Source: an uncultured Collinsella sp. (GTDB lineage Bacteria; Actinomycetota; Coriobacteriia; Coriobacteriales; Coriobacteriaceae). From it: a stretch of 6,890 nt of DNA. The notes below the pieces were generated by a model. That model ran no database searches. It was not told the DNA's origin and saw nothing but the letters and a program-made list of their open reading frames with translations. Positions within the stretch are counted from its first letter, which is position 1; the number at the start of each line of letters is the position of its first letter. Both the position numbers and the translations under genes were made by a program. The DNA lies in assembly GCA_900551655.1 (NCBI GenBank), contig URWM01000083.1, positions 1-6,890 of the forward strand, read 5' to 3'. Below are positions 1 to 5,602 of the stretch, piece by piece.

Positions 1-1140
1 CAGGCGCGCGACGCGCGAGGTGCGCGTGTCGTCGTTCCAGCCGGCACCTATCGCGTCGGCTCCATCCGCATGTACGGCGACACCGAGCTCCATCTTGAGT
101 CCGGTGCCAAGATCCAGGGGTCCGAAGACATCGCGGACTACACCGACTGGGACATTCCCACCACGCTCCGCTACGCGACCGACCCCGAGATCGTACGCAT
201 CCAGCGCCTTCCGCCGCATTACACGCGTGCCCTGCTCACGATTGCCGATGCCAAGAACGTCGCGATCACCGGCGAGCCAGACAGCTCGTTCGACGGTGTC
301 GACTGCACCGACCCCGCCGGCGAGGAGGGATTCCGTGGCGCCATGGGCATCCGCATCTGCCGCTGCCAGAACGTGACGCTCAAGGGCTACACGTTTGAGC
401 ACAGCGCCAACTGGAGTCACCAGATGGATTCGTGCACCAATCTCCTTGCCGAGAATGTGAGCATCCTGGGCGGCCACGACGGCTTCAACATCCATCACTG
501 CGACAACGTGACCATCCGCTCTTGCACGCTCAAGACGGGCGATGACTGCGTCGCCGGTTTCGATGCACGTAACGTTGTCGTCGAGGACTGCCTGCTCAAC
601 ACCGCCTGCAACGCCATCCGTCTGGGTTGCCAGAACCTGCTGGTAAACAAGTGTCGCTTCGTGGGTCCCGGCGAGTACCCTCACATCCTGGACGGTAAGT
701 TCCACATGCACGCTGCCGTGAAGTACTATTCACCCAGCGGAGATGTCTACCGTGGCGCCGCTTGCAACTGGCGCATCGCGGGCTGCACGTTTGAGAATCC
801 CGGACGCTTGGTCAACTACGATTTCGGTAGCGAGCGCGGCTACATGACCGAGGTCCCGCTGCTGGACCTGCATTTCCAAGACTGCAAGGTGACCGGTGCG
901 AGCATGACGTCGTTCTGCAAGGGCTCCGATACCCTGCCGATGACGCTTGAGCTGCGCGATTGCGCCATCGAGTACACGCCCGATACGGAGAGCGCTGGAA
1001 AGCCATTCGTGCAGATGGGCGATAGTGACGTGCTGGTTGAGGAGAACGTCGACTACACCTGCGCTTCCGGCGAGCAGTTCCGTGGACAGCGCGTCGTCGA
1101 GCAGTCCGAGGTTGTGGCCGAGGTGCTCCAGAGGAGGTAG
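1..1140 (+). CDS. GH28-like right-handed beta-helix protein (5' partial)
   Basis: The open frame runs in from the left edge: the codons before the ATG at 70 read sensibly as VVVPAGTYRVGSIRMYGDTE, a typical entry into a pectin-lyase-type beta-helix, so the ATG at 70 is internal and the true start lies outside the window. Counting from that ATG, short repeats of the form 'xNVxIxxC' recur (about residues 97-130, 144-152, 168-175, 188-196), as expected for coils of a parallel beta-helix. GGHDGFNI (134-141) and TGDDC (156-160) match the NTD and GDD acid motifs of glycoside hydrolase family 28 (polygalacturonases and relatives). The place where GH28 enzymes carry a GHG histidine reads TACNAIRLG (178-186), without histidine, and no RIK motif is evident. 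I infer a GH28-related enzyme on uronate-containing or other glycans, possibly with altered catalysis. No signal peptide can be judged. It is followed after 2 bases by the DUF2264 gene, so the two are very likely co-translated. Family confidence is high, exact activity unknown. Confidence 0.85.
   Translation, partial: QARDARGARVVVPAGTYRVGSIRMYGDTELHLESGAKIQGSEDIADYTDWDIPTTLRYATDPEIVRIQRLPPHYTRALLTIADAKNVAITGEPDSSFDGVDCTDPAGEEGFRGAMGIRICRCQNVTLKGYTFEHSANWSHQMDSCTNLLAENVSILGGHDGFNIHHCDNVTIRSCTLKTGDDCVAGFDARNVVVEDCLLNTACNAIRLGCQNLLVNKCRFVGPGEYPHILDGKFHMHAAVKYYSPSGDVYRGAACNWRIAGCTFENPGRLVNYDFGSERGYMTEVPLLDLHFQDCKVTGASMTSFCKGSDTLPMTLELRDCAIEYTPDTESAGKPFVQMGDSDVLVEENVDYTCASGEQFRGQRVVEQSEVVAEVLQRR
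1132..1137 (+). promoter_or_regulatory. Shine-Dalgarno AGGAGG inside the end of the upstream gene
   Basis: A perfect AGGAGG overlaps the last codons of the beta-helix gene. It lies 5 bases before GTG 1143 and 11 bases before ATG 1149. The 5-base spacing favours GTG 1143 slightly, but ATG 1149 (protein two residues shorter) cannot be excluded. The arrangement implies translational coupling. Confidence 0.8.
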
Positions 1141-1142
1141 CG

Positions 1143-2855
1143 GTGTCGATGACACTGGAGCCGCGTCGAGACCTCGAGGCTCTACTCATGCGCTATCTCG
1201 ACCCGCTGCGAAAGCACTTCGATGCTTCGTGTTCGCGGATCGAGCTCGCGGGCGGCGGGGCGCAGTATGAAAACGAGGTTATTCCCATGGAGGCGTGGGC
1301 GAGGACTCTTTGGGGCCTCGCTCCGTTTTGGGCGGGCGGATCGCGCAGCGCCGATGGGTTTTTCGAGCATGCCTATTGCAACGGGTTGATTGCCGGAACC
1401 GACCCCCAGTCCGAGGCGTACTGGGGCGATTGCCGCGACCATGACCAGAAGTTCGTCGAGATGGCGGCCATCGCCTATGCGCTGCTTTTGGCTCCCGACG
1501 TGCTTTGGGAGCCGTTGACGGAGGGGCAGCGCGTGCGTGCCGCCGCATGGTTGGGAAAGATCAACGAGCATACCTGTCCGGCGGGCAACTGGCTTTGGTT
1601 CCAGGCGTTGGTGAACCTTGCCCTGCGCGAGCTCGGCATGCCCTACGACGAGCGACTCCTGCTCGAGGACCTCTCTACGCTCGAAGGCTTCTACCAAGGT
1701 GACGGCTGGTATAAGGACGGACCTACCGGTCTGCCCGACTACTACAATGCCATGACGTTCCAGTTCTTCTCGGTGCTCTATATCTGGAAGTTCGGATTGA
1801 GAGACACCGTCCGCGCGACGGGATATCTCGACCGTCTTAAGCTTTTCGCTTCCGATTACGTCAAGCTATTCTCGGCGCGTGGCGAGGGCGTGCCGTATGG
1901 TCGTTCCATGACGTACCGCTTCGCGCAGGCGGGTTTCTGGTCCATCGCAGTCGCCGCCGGCGTTAACTTGGGCGAGGGCTTTGATACCGCCTGCCTCAAG
2001 GGTCTGATCGTGCGGAACTTCGAGGCGTGGAATCGGACGCGTATCTGCGATAACGGTGGGGTCGTGACGGTGGGCTACCGCTATCCCAACCAGCATATGT
2101 GCGAGAGTTACAACGCCGCCGGTTCTCCTTATTGGTGCCTTATGGCCTTCGCGTGTCTGGCGTTGCCCGAGGACGATTCATTTTGGACCCTGCCGGCCTC
2201 GGGAACGATGCCTGTCCACGACGGTGTTGTCTCCGCTCTGGGTGGTACCGGACTTGTGGCATGCGATACCGGGGGCGAGGTCGTGCTGTATCCGAGCGGC
2301 CGCGTACCGGGACATCCCTTTGCCCAGTCGGACAACAAGTACAGCAAGTTCGCCTATTCGAGCCGCTTCGGCTTCAGCGTGGCACGCTCCCAACGCACCC
2401 TCGAAGAGGCTGCGCCTGATAGCGTGCTTTCGTTCGTTGTCGGTGGGCGCGTGTTTGTTCGTGACGGCGTGGACAAAAGCGAGATCGTAACGCTCGACGA
2501 CGGGAAATGTGCTGTACGGACGCGCTGGAGCCCGTGTCCGGGTATCGATGTGGTAACCGATATCATTCCTCTTGCGAACGGACAGCTTCGTAGCCATATT
2601 GTTACGAGCGCGATTGATTGCGTTGCATTCGATGCGGGCTTTGCCGTGCCGGGCGACTACCATTGGGTGACGTTGGAGGATACCGATAAAGTATGCCGCG
2701 TTGAGGCTGTTGGGCACGTGGAGGGTGAGCGTGTTTTGCTCCGTCCTGAGGCGAACACGAATATCGAGTGCGGCAAGACGGTGATTCCCGCCGTAAAGTA
2801 CGTCATTAATGCAGGAATCAATAAACTCGCGACGCGTGTTGCCGTTATCGAATAA
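1143..2855 (+). CDS. DUF2264 domain protein, probable glycan-active enzyme
   Basis: A 570-residue protein of the usual length for DUF2264. Visible family hallmarks are NEVIPMEAWARTLWG (44-58), the aromatic GDGWYKDGPTGLPDYYNA stretch (186-203), PYGRSMTYRFAQAGFW (251-266) and SPYWCLMAFACLALP (328-342). The first about 350 residues are helical and rich in Trp and Tyr, consistent with an alpha/alpha-toroid like those of many polysaccharide lyases and unsaturated-glucuronyl hydrolases. The remainder (about 355-570) alternates in a beta-sandwich pattern. No signal peptide is visible, so it is probably cytoplasmic and acts on imported oligosaccharides. DUF2264 proteins are commonly found beside glycan-degradation genes, and the coupled GH28-like gene supports that role. 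The specific bond cleaved cannot be read from the sequence. Start chosen at GTG 1143 because of the AGGAGG 5 bases upstream. The protein seems complete, with TAA at 2853-2855, and meets the oppositely oriented GntR remnant after 18 bases. Confidence 0.85.
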   Translation: MSMTLEPRRDLEALLMRYLDPLRKHFDASCSRIELAGGGAQYENEVIPMEAWARTLWGLAPFWAGGSRSADGFFEHAYCNGLIAGTDPQSEAYWGDCRDHDQKFVEMAAIAYALLLAPDVLWEPLTEGQRVRAAAWLGKINEHTCPAGNWLWFQALVNLALRELGMPYDERLLLEDLSTLEGFYQGDGWYKDGPTGLPDYYNAMTFQFFSVLYIWKFGLRDTVRATGYLDRLKLFASDYVKLFSARGEGVPYGRSMTYRFAQAGFWSIAVAAGVNLGEGFDTACLKGLIVRNFEAWNRTRICDNGGVVTVGYRYPNQHMCESYNAAGSPYWCLMAFACLALPEDDSFWTLPASGTMPVHDGVVSALGGTGLVACDTGGEVVLYPSGRVPGHPFAQSDNKYSKFAYSSRFGFSVARSQRTLEEAAPDSVLSFVVGGRVFVRDGVDKSEIVTLDDGKCAVRTRWSPCPGIDVVTDIIPLANGQLRSHIVTSAIDCVAFDAGFAVPGDYHWVTLEDTDKVCRVEAVGHVEGERVLLRPEANTNIECGKTVIPAVKYVINAGINKLATRVAVIE

Positions 2856-2873
2856 GGGCGACACGCGCTTTTG

Positions 2874-3149
2874 TCACGACTGCGCCTGTGCGCCTTCCGC
2901 GATCATGTTGCGGTTGTAGACCAGGTGCAGATACATGGCGTCGTGCGCGGCGGTGAGGTTGCGTGCCTCAATGGCGTCGGCCACGCCACGGTGCGTGCGG
3001 ATGGTCTCCTCGACGAACATTTTGCCGGTTACGTTGATAAAGAGGGGGACGGATGCCTTGAGCGCGTCCATCAGGCGGGGGACGACGAGGTTGCCGCCAT
3101 CCCAGGGTGGCTACATGGAGTAGCGCCCGTACGCATCGAATTTCTCCTC
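2874..3149 (-). pseudogene. GntR-family regulator remnant (FCD C-terminal part)
   Basis: Read on the minus strand, the frame from 3149 to the TGA at 2874-2876 gives EEKFDAYGRYSM, then a TAG (bases 3113-3111), then PPWDGGNLVVPRLMDALKAS and on to THRGVADAIEARNLTAAHDA and MYLHLVYNR. The segment 'RTHRGVADAIEARNLTAAHDAMYLHL' is the last metal-ligand helix region of an FCD domain (H..ia.AIeaRd...A...m..HL), so this is the C-terminal third of a GntR/FCD transcription factor. It has no winged-helix N-terminus, carries an in-frame stop, and upstream of 3149 the frame is closed by TGA (3152-3150) and enters repeat-rich non-coding DNA. An ATG exists after the TAG (3071) but would yield only a 65-residue fragment. 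It sits convergently beside the GH28-like/DUF2264 pair, and FCD regulators often control neighbouring sugar-acid operons, so it may be the former local regulator. If the TAG were a sequencing error, the N-terminus would still be missing. Confidence 0.75.
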
Positions 3150-3168
3150 TCATAGATGCGTGGCAGAA

Positions 3169-3201
3169 GCCCCCGAGTTCATACGAGCTCGGGGCTCTTT
3201 T
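3169..3201 (+). terminator. Intrinsic terminator-like hairpin
   Basis: CCCCGAGTTC (3171-3180) pairs with GAGCTCGGGG (3185-3194) around the loop ATAC, with one G-U wobble, and is followed by CTCTTTT. The T tract is on the + side, so it would stop transcripts coming from the DUF2264 gene 316 bases upstream, which has no closer convincing terminator. It lies beyond the GntR remnant. Confidence 0.6.
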
Positions 3202-3226
3202 CGTCTGGATCGCAGACGTATCGTCG

Positions 3227-3351
3227 GACGAAAGCGCGTTGCGTCTGGAGCAAAAACGTACGAAAACGCAATTTACGTCTTATTTCCGGACGCAAATCAA
3301 GACGAAAACCGTTTGCGTCTTGTTTAGAACCGTACGCAAACGGTTTTCGTC
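3227..3351. repeat. Four spaced quasi-palindromes, consensus KACG-M-AAA..TTT-n-CGTC
   Basis: Four related imperfect palindromes occur at 3227-3245, 3259-3279, 3301-3319 and 3333-3351. They share outer ACG/CGT arms, one mismatched position, and AAA/TTT (AA/TT in the first) inner arms around a variable centre. Examples are GACGAAAACCGTTTGCGTC (3301) and TACGCAAACGGTTTTCGTC (3333). Their starts are 32, 42 and 32 bases apart, close to 3, 4 and 3 turns of B-DNA. A shorter GACG-TAT-CGTC lies just upstream at 3215-3225. The block lies in a gene-free gap between the 3' end of the ATPase gene and the truncated edge of the GntR remnant. It could be an array of protein-binding sites, a REP-type repeat cluster, or debris of a mobile element. 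No function is assigned. Confidence 0.7.
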
Positions 3352-3354
3352 TTG
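3298..3354. repeat. Perfect 21-bp inverted repeat, hairpin after ATPase gene
   Basis: Bases 3298-3318 are the exact reverse complement of 3334-3354, with a 15-base loop. The arms contain the last two quasi-palindromes of the block above. The hairpin begins 17 bases beyond the ATPase stop codon (minus strand), so it would form in that mRNA 3' end. Only a short ATTTG follows on that strand, so it is a poor classical terminator but could protect the 3' end or aid termination. Confidence 0.8.
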
Positions 3355-3371
3355 CAGAGCAGTTGCCGCCT

Positions 3372-4463
3372 CTACAGTTCAGCTTCCAGTTCGGCTTTGT
3401 GTTCGTTGAGGTAGTCGCGCATGTAGGGGATGGCAAATGAGACCTTGCCGTACGAGGGCGCCTCAATGATCGACTCTCTCAGCAGACGACTGCGGATGGA
3501 ACTTACCTGTTGAGGTGTCTTGTTTAAGTCATCGGCAACCATGCTGGTCGAGCTCGTCTGCCCTAAGGACGCCATGCTCAGCAGATAAGCGATGCACGTG
3601 GGCGGAATGCGCTGCAGCGCGGGCTCAATCACCATTGCGCAGAAGCGTTCGCGTGCTGTTGCTATGCCTCGCTTTGCCTCTTCCTCTCCAATTACAGTTG
3701 TATGGGCGCGTCGTGCCAGTTGCCATGCGTAATATCCAACGAGCTGAATCATAAAGGGGTAGCCTTGCGTTGCCTCGGCAAGTTGGCCGGCAATACCTGG
3801 TTGCAGCTCCATGCCAGACGCTTCAATGGTTTCTTCGAGGGAGTACGACACTTCGGTTACTGCCACAGCCTTCAGATCAAAGGGGAGGGCACGGCGCAAA
3901 AACGTAAGTGTCTTTCCGTTGATGACGCTTTCTATCATCGAAGGCAGCCCCGCAAAAACAAAGGCGATATCAAGGTCTTCGCCGATAACCTGCTGAATCG
4001 CAATGGAGAGCGTTCGGACCTCTTCGAGCTCTGCGTCTTGGACCTCATCGAGGGTGATGAGCAGACCATTGCCGTTCTTTGATATTGCCTGCCTCATGGC
4101 GTCACGCAGCGATGGGCCGATTCGCTCAATGTCTATGCTGCCGATGGATATGCCAGCTACGCTTGGCTCAAATCTGGCGTGTTTGGCCTGGAATTTGGGC
4201 TGCAGCTGCTCGAGAATGCGCTGACAAAGCCCCTCGGTTGCGACTTCTTTTATGACCGTCCAGCCATGGCTTTGCGCCAAACGTGAGCACTCGTCAAGGA
4301 GGACCGTCTTGCCCGTTCCGCGGACGCCGGCTATGCGCATAAGGCGTCCCGGGGCGCCAGGCCCGTTGACGAGGCCTTCATTGAATTCCTCGAGGACATC
4401 TTCGCGGCCGATAATCGTGGGAGGTGTTTTGCCTGCTGTGGGCTTAAAAGGGTTTGTTTGCAT
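3372..4463 (-). CDS. AAA ATPase, Orc1/AAA_16-like, with C-terminal winged-helix-like region
   Basis: A 363-residue soluble P-loop ATPase. The N-terminus NPFKPTAGKTPPTIIGRED (4-22) is the lead-in typical of AAA_16/Orc1-like ATPases in actinobacteria. Walker A is GVRGTGKT (46-53), Walker B is LLITLDE (134-140) followed by VQDA, a sensor-1-like strand reads IAFVFAGLP (166-174), and the FLRRALPF segment (188-195) sits where an arginine finger is expected. After a lid region (about 205-285), residues 285-350 look like a winged helix (SSTSMVADDLNKTPQQVSSI, then a basic SRLLRE), suggesting DNA or partner binding. The family is usually annotated only as ATP-binding protein, and its role is unknown. 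The ATG at 4463 gives the proper family N-terminus, and a weak AAAGG lies about 9 bases upstream. Eight 10-bp repeats occupy the promoter region. By eye the gene is less GC-rich than the flanking carbohydrate genes, which may mean it is an accessory gene. It follows the membrane-protein gene on the same strand after 123 bases. Confidence 0.85.
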   Translation of the reverse strand: MQTNPFKPTAGKTPPTIIGREDVLEEFNEGLVNGPGAPGRLMRIAGVRGTGKTVLLDECSRLAQSHGWTVIKEVATEGLCQRILEQLQPKFQAKHARFEPSVAGISIGSIDIERIGPSLRDAMRQAISKNGNGLLITLDEVQDAELEEVRTLSIAIQQVIGEDLDIAFVFAGLPSMIESVINGKTLTFLRRALPFDLKAVAVTEVSYSLEETIEASGMELQPGIAGQLAEATQGYPFMIQLVGYYAWQLARRAHTTVIGEEEAKRGIATARERFCAMVIEPALQRIPPTCIAYLLSMASLGQTSSTSMVADDLNKTPQQVSSIRSRLLRESIIEAPSYGKVSFAIPYMRDYLNEHKAELEAEL

Positions 4464-4480
4464 GCGAGCCGCCTTTGCTC

Positions 4481-4560
4481 AAGATATAGCAAGATATAGC
4501 AAAGTATAGCAACGTATAGCAAGATATAGCAAAGTATAGTGAGATATAGCAACGTATAGC
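4481..4560. repeat. Eight perfect-length 10-bp tandem repeats (AANRTATAGC type)
   Basis: The 80 bases divide exactly into eight decamers on the + strand: AAGATATAGC twice, AAAGTATAGC, AACGTATAGC, AAGATATAGC, AAAGTATAGT, GAGATATAGC, AACGTATAGC. The TATAG core is invariant and the variation falls mainly in the first four bases, giving an A-A-B-C / A-B'-A'-C pattern that hints at duplication of larger blocks. On the minus strand each unit reads GCTATAnnTT. The array ends 17 bases before the ATG of the ATPase gene, leaving room only for the ribosome-binding site, so any promoter must be in or beyond the array. One unit per helical turn puts every TATA on the same face of the DNA. Confidence 0.95.
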
Positions 4561-4586
4561 GCTGCTCGCGAGTTCTTGCGGTGGCG

Positions 4587-5267
4587 CTATTTTCCAAAGG
4601 CCACGCGGATAAAGCGCTGGGCGAAGAGCTTGTTGGCGACGTTGATGACATGGCCCAAGAAAAGCGCGGAGATGGCGGTTGTGACGCCAAAGCCGCCCAG
4701 GTTGTGCATAAAGACCAGCGACAACGCGAGCGAGGCGGCGACGTGCGAGCAATCGAATACGACCTTCACATCGCCAAAGCGGCGCTTGAGTTTTTCGGCA
4801 ATGACCTGCACCAGGCCGTCGGGCGCGTTGGGAACGACGCCCATGTTGACGACGAGGCTCACGCCAAACGCGGTGATGGCAAGCGAGAGCAGCATGGTTG
4901 CGATCTGTGCCGGCAACGCGGTGGGGTGCAGAGGGTTAACGTTCATAAAGAAATCGGTAAAGCCGCCGATCAGCGTTGAGAAAAAGAGCTCGAGCAAAAT
5001 GCGCGGCTGAAACTCGCGGCGCAAGATGGCTGCCTGTGCGGCGATGTATGCGACGTAGGTTGCGGTGATCCAAAAGCCGAGTGTCTTGCCGGTGAGCATG
5101 GACAGCGTCGTGGCAAAACAAGTGAGTGCGGCAACGCCCAGGCCCGATGCGGTCTGAATGCTCATGCCGAGGGCGAGCGTCGCAACACCTGCCAGGTACA
5201 TCAGCATTCTGATGACGGTATGGCACCAGTCGATCTTCTCGCCATTCATGATGATGAGCGGTCGCAT
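4587..5267 (-). CDS. YczE/YitT-like (DUF6198-type) integral membrane protein
   Basis: 226 residues with about six or seven hydrophobic segments (roughly 18-38, 44-60, 64-82, 90-108, 120-141, 172-192, 194-212). The small-residue motif ASGLGVAALT (40-49) and GVVPNAPDGLVQVIAEKL (143-160) are characteristic of the YczE/YyaS/YitT-like membrane protein group, in particular the DUF6198-type members. No transport substrate is established for these and none can be inferred here. The ATG at 5267 is chosen because the frame further upstream (to 5339) runs through the terminator hairpin and its T tract, while GAAAGGA lies 11 bases before 5267. An internal ATG at 5249 lacks a ribosome site. The gene is preceded by a long structured leader ending in an intrinsic terminator, so its expression may be controlled by premature termination. 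It reads toward the ATPase gene, possibly as one transcript. Confidence 0.8.
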   Translation of the reverse strand: MRPLIIMNGEKIDWCHTVIRMLMYLAGVATLALGMSIQTASGLGVAALTCFATTLSMLTGKTLGFWITATYVAYIAAQAAILRREFQPRILLELFFSTLIGGFTDFFMNVNPLHPTALPAQIATMLLSLAITAFGVSLVVNMGVVPNAPDGLVQVIAEKLKRRFGDVKVVFDCSHVAASLALSLVFMHNLGGFGVTTAISALFLGHVINVANKLFAQRFIRVAFGK

Positions 5268-5295
5268 GTTGCTACCCGTCCTTTCGGTTGTGAAG

Positions 5296-5374
5296 AAAAA
5301 AGCTGACCTGGGCCGGCAAAAGAGGGTTATCGGAGGCACTGCTGTAAAAGCAGAAAAGCCGGCCCCACGGTCAG
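5296..5374 (-). terminator. Intrinsic terminator/attenuator upstream of membrane-protein gene
   Basis: On the minus strand CTGACCGTGGGGCCGGC (5374-5358) pairs with GCCGGCCCAGGTCAG (5317-5303) as a 15-bp stem with two single-base bulges, closed by an inner region that holds a small CTGCT/AGCAG hairpin (5353-5339). It is followed directly by G/C and six T residues (5301-5296). The T tract ends 28 bases before the ATG at 5267, with the GAAAGGA ribosome site in between. No gene is visible upstream on this strand before the HIT gene, which points the other way, so this terminator most likely acts inside a leader or ends a small RNA. Confidence 0.75.
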
Positions 5375-5387
5375 TCGTCTAGAAAGT

Positions 5388-5427
5388 GTCTCGCTGTGCC
5401 GGAATGGGACTGAAGGGCCAACGAGAC
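5388..5427 (-). other. Leader hairpin
   Basis: On the minus strand GTCTCGTTG...GCC pairs with GGC-A-CAGCGAGAC as a stem of about 12 bp with one G-U pair and one bulged A. The loop contains TCAGTC (5413-5408), which is complementary to GACTGA (5376-5371) at the 5' foot of the downstream terminator, so a loop-to-stem contact competing with termination is possible. Confidence 0.5.
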
Positions 5428-5449
5428 GGGAGAAAAGCGAATGACAGGA

Positions 5450-5505
5450 CGTGGGCAATAGGATGCCAAGATGGTAGGGTGCGTCTTAGCATCCTATTGC
5501 CCACG
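5450..5505. repeat. Perfect 17-bp inverted repeat
   Basis: CGTGGGCAATAGGATGC (5450-5466) is the exact reverse complement of 5489-5505. After one mismatch, AAGA (5468-5471) pairs with TCTT (5484-5487), leaving a 12-base loop. Neither strand has a T tract after the stem, so it is not a normal terminator. It would be part of the leader RNA of the membrane-protein gene if that transcript starts near 5530-5570. Confidence 0.85.
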
Positions 5506-5534
5506 CTTAACGAAATCGGTTTCGTTTGAGCCTT

Positions 5535-5562
5535 AGTATACGCACGGGATTCCTTTTGCAAA
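5535..5562 (-). promoter_or_regulatory. Possible minus-strand promoter (TTTGCA-16-TATACT)
   Basis: On the minus strand TATACT (5540-5535, five of six matches to the -10 consensus) is preceded by TTTGCA (5562-5557) with a 16-base spacer. It would start a transcript near 5528 leading through the hairpins at 5505-5450 and 5427-5388 into the terminator at 5374-5296. This is a consensus match only. Confidence 0.35.
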
Positions 5563-5573
5563 GAGAAAAATAA

Positions 5574-5602
5574 TAAAAAGGTGAACGTTCACCTAATCGC
5601 AA
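5574..5602 (-). promoter_or_regulatory. Possible minus-strand promoter with the palindrome in its spacer
   Basis: TTGCGA (5602-5597) and an AT-rich TTTTAT/TTTTTA (5579-5573) stand 17-18 bases apart on the minus strand, with the palindrome at 5579-5594 between them. The -10 match is weak. Confidence 0.3.
5579..5594. promoter_or_regulatory. 16-bp perfect palindrome, TetR-type operator candidate
   Basis: AGGTGAACGTTCACCT is a perfect palindrome. GTGAAC/GTTCAC half-sites of this shape are typical operators of TetR/AcrR-family repressors. It lies in the gap between the divergently oriented membrane-protein and HIT genes. No TetR gene is in the window, so the regulator would act from elsewhere. 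It could control either neighbour; the candidate promoter geometry favours the minus-strand leader. Confidence 0.65.

Noticed and set aside
20..376. 118-codon + frame at the window start
   Set aside because: It overlaps the beta-helix gene and is a Ser/Pro/Arg-rich frame typical of out-of-frame reading in GC-rich DNA.
2856..2873. Terminator between the convergent DUF2264 gene and GntR remnant
   Set aside because: Only a very short GCG/CGC pairing with TTTT is present; too weak to call.
2871..3155. 94-codon + strand frame
   Set aside because: It is the antisense of the GntR remnant, whose minus-strand frame matches a known domain.
3179..3466. 95-codon minus-strand frame across the palindrome block
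   Set aside because: It overlaps the ATPase 3' end and consists largely of translated repeats.
4481..4560. CRISPR array
   Set aside because: The 10-bp units are contiguous with no spacers, and no cas genes are present.
4331..4752. Minus-strand frames reading the decamer array as LLY/CYI repeats
   Set aside because: The repeats are simply open in several frames; the frames overlap two well-supported genes and have no family features.
5268..5339. Longer start (5339) for the membrane protein
   Set aside because: The extra codons run through the intrinsic terminator arm and its T tract and end before a good ribosome site at 5267.
5379..5561. 60-codon minus-strand frame in the leader
   Set aside because: It runs through two strong hairpins, has no ribosome site and no recognisable composition of a protein.
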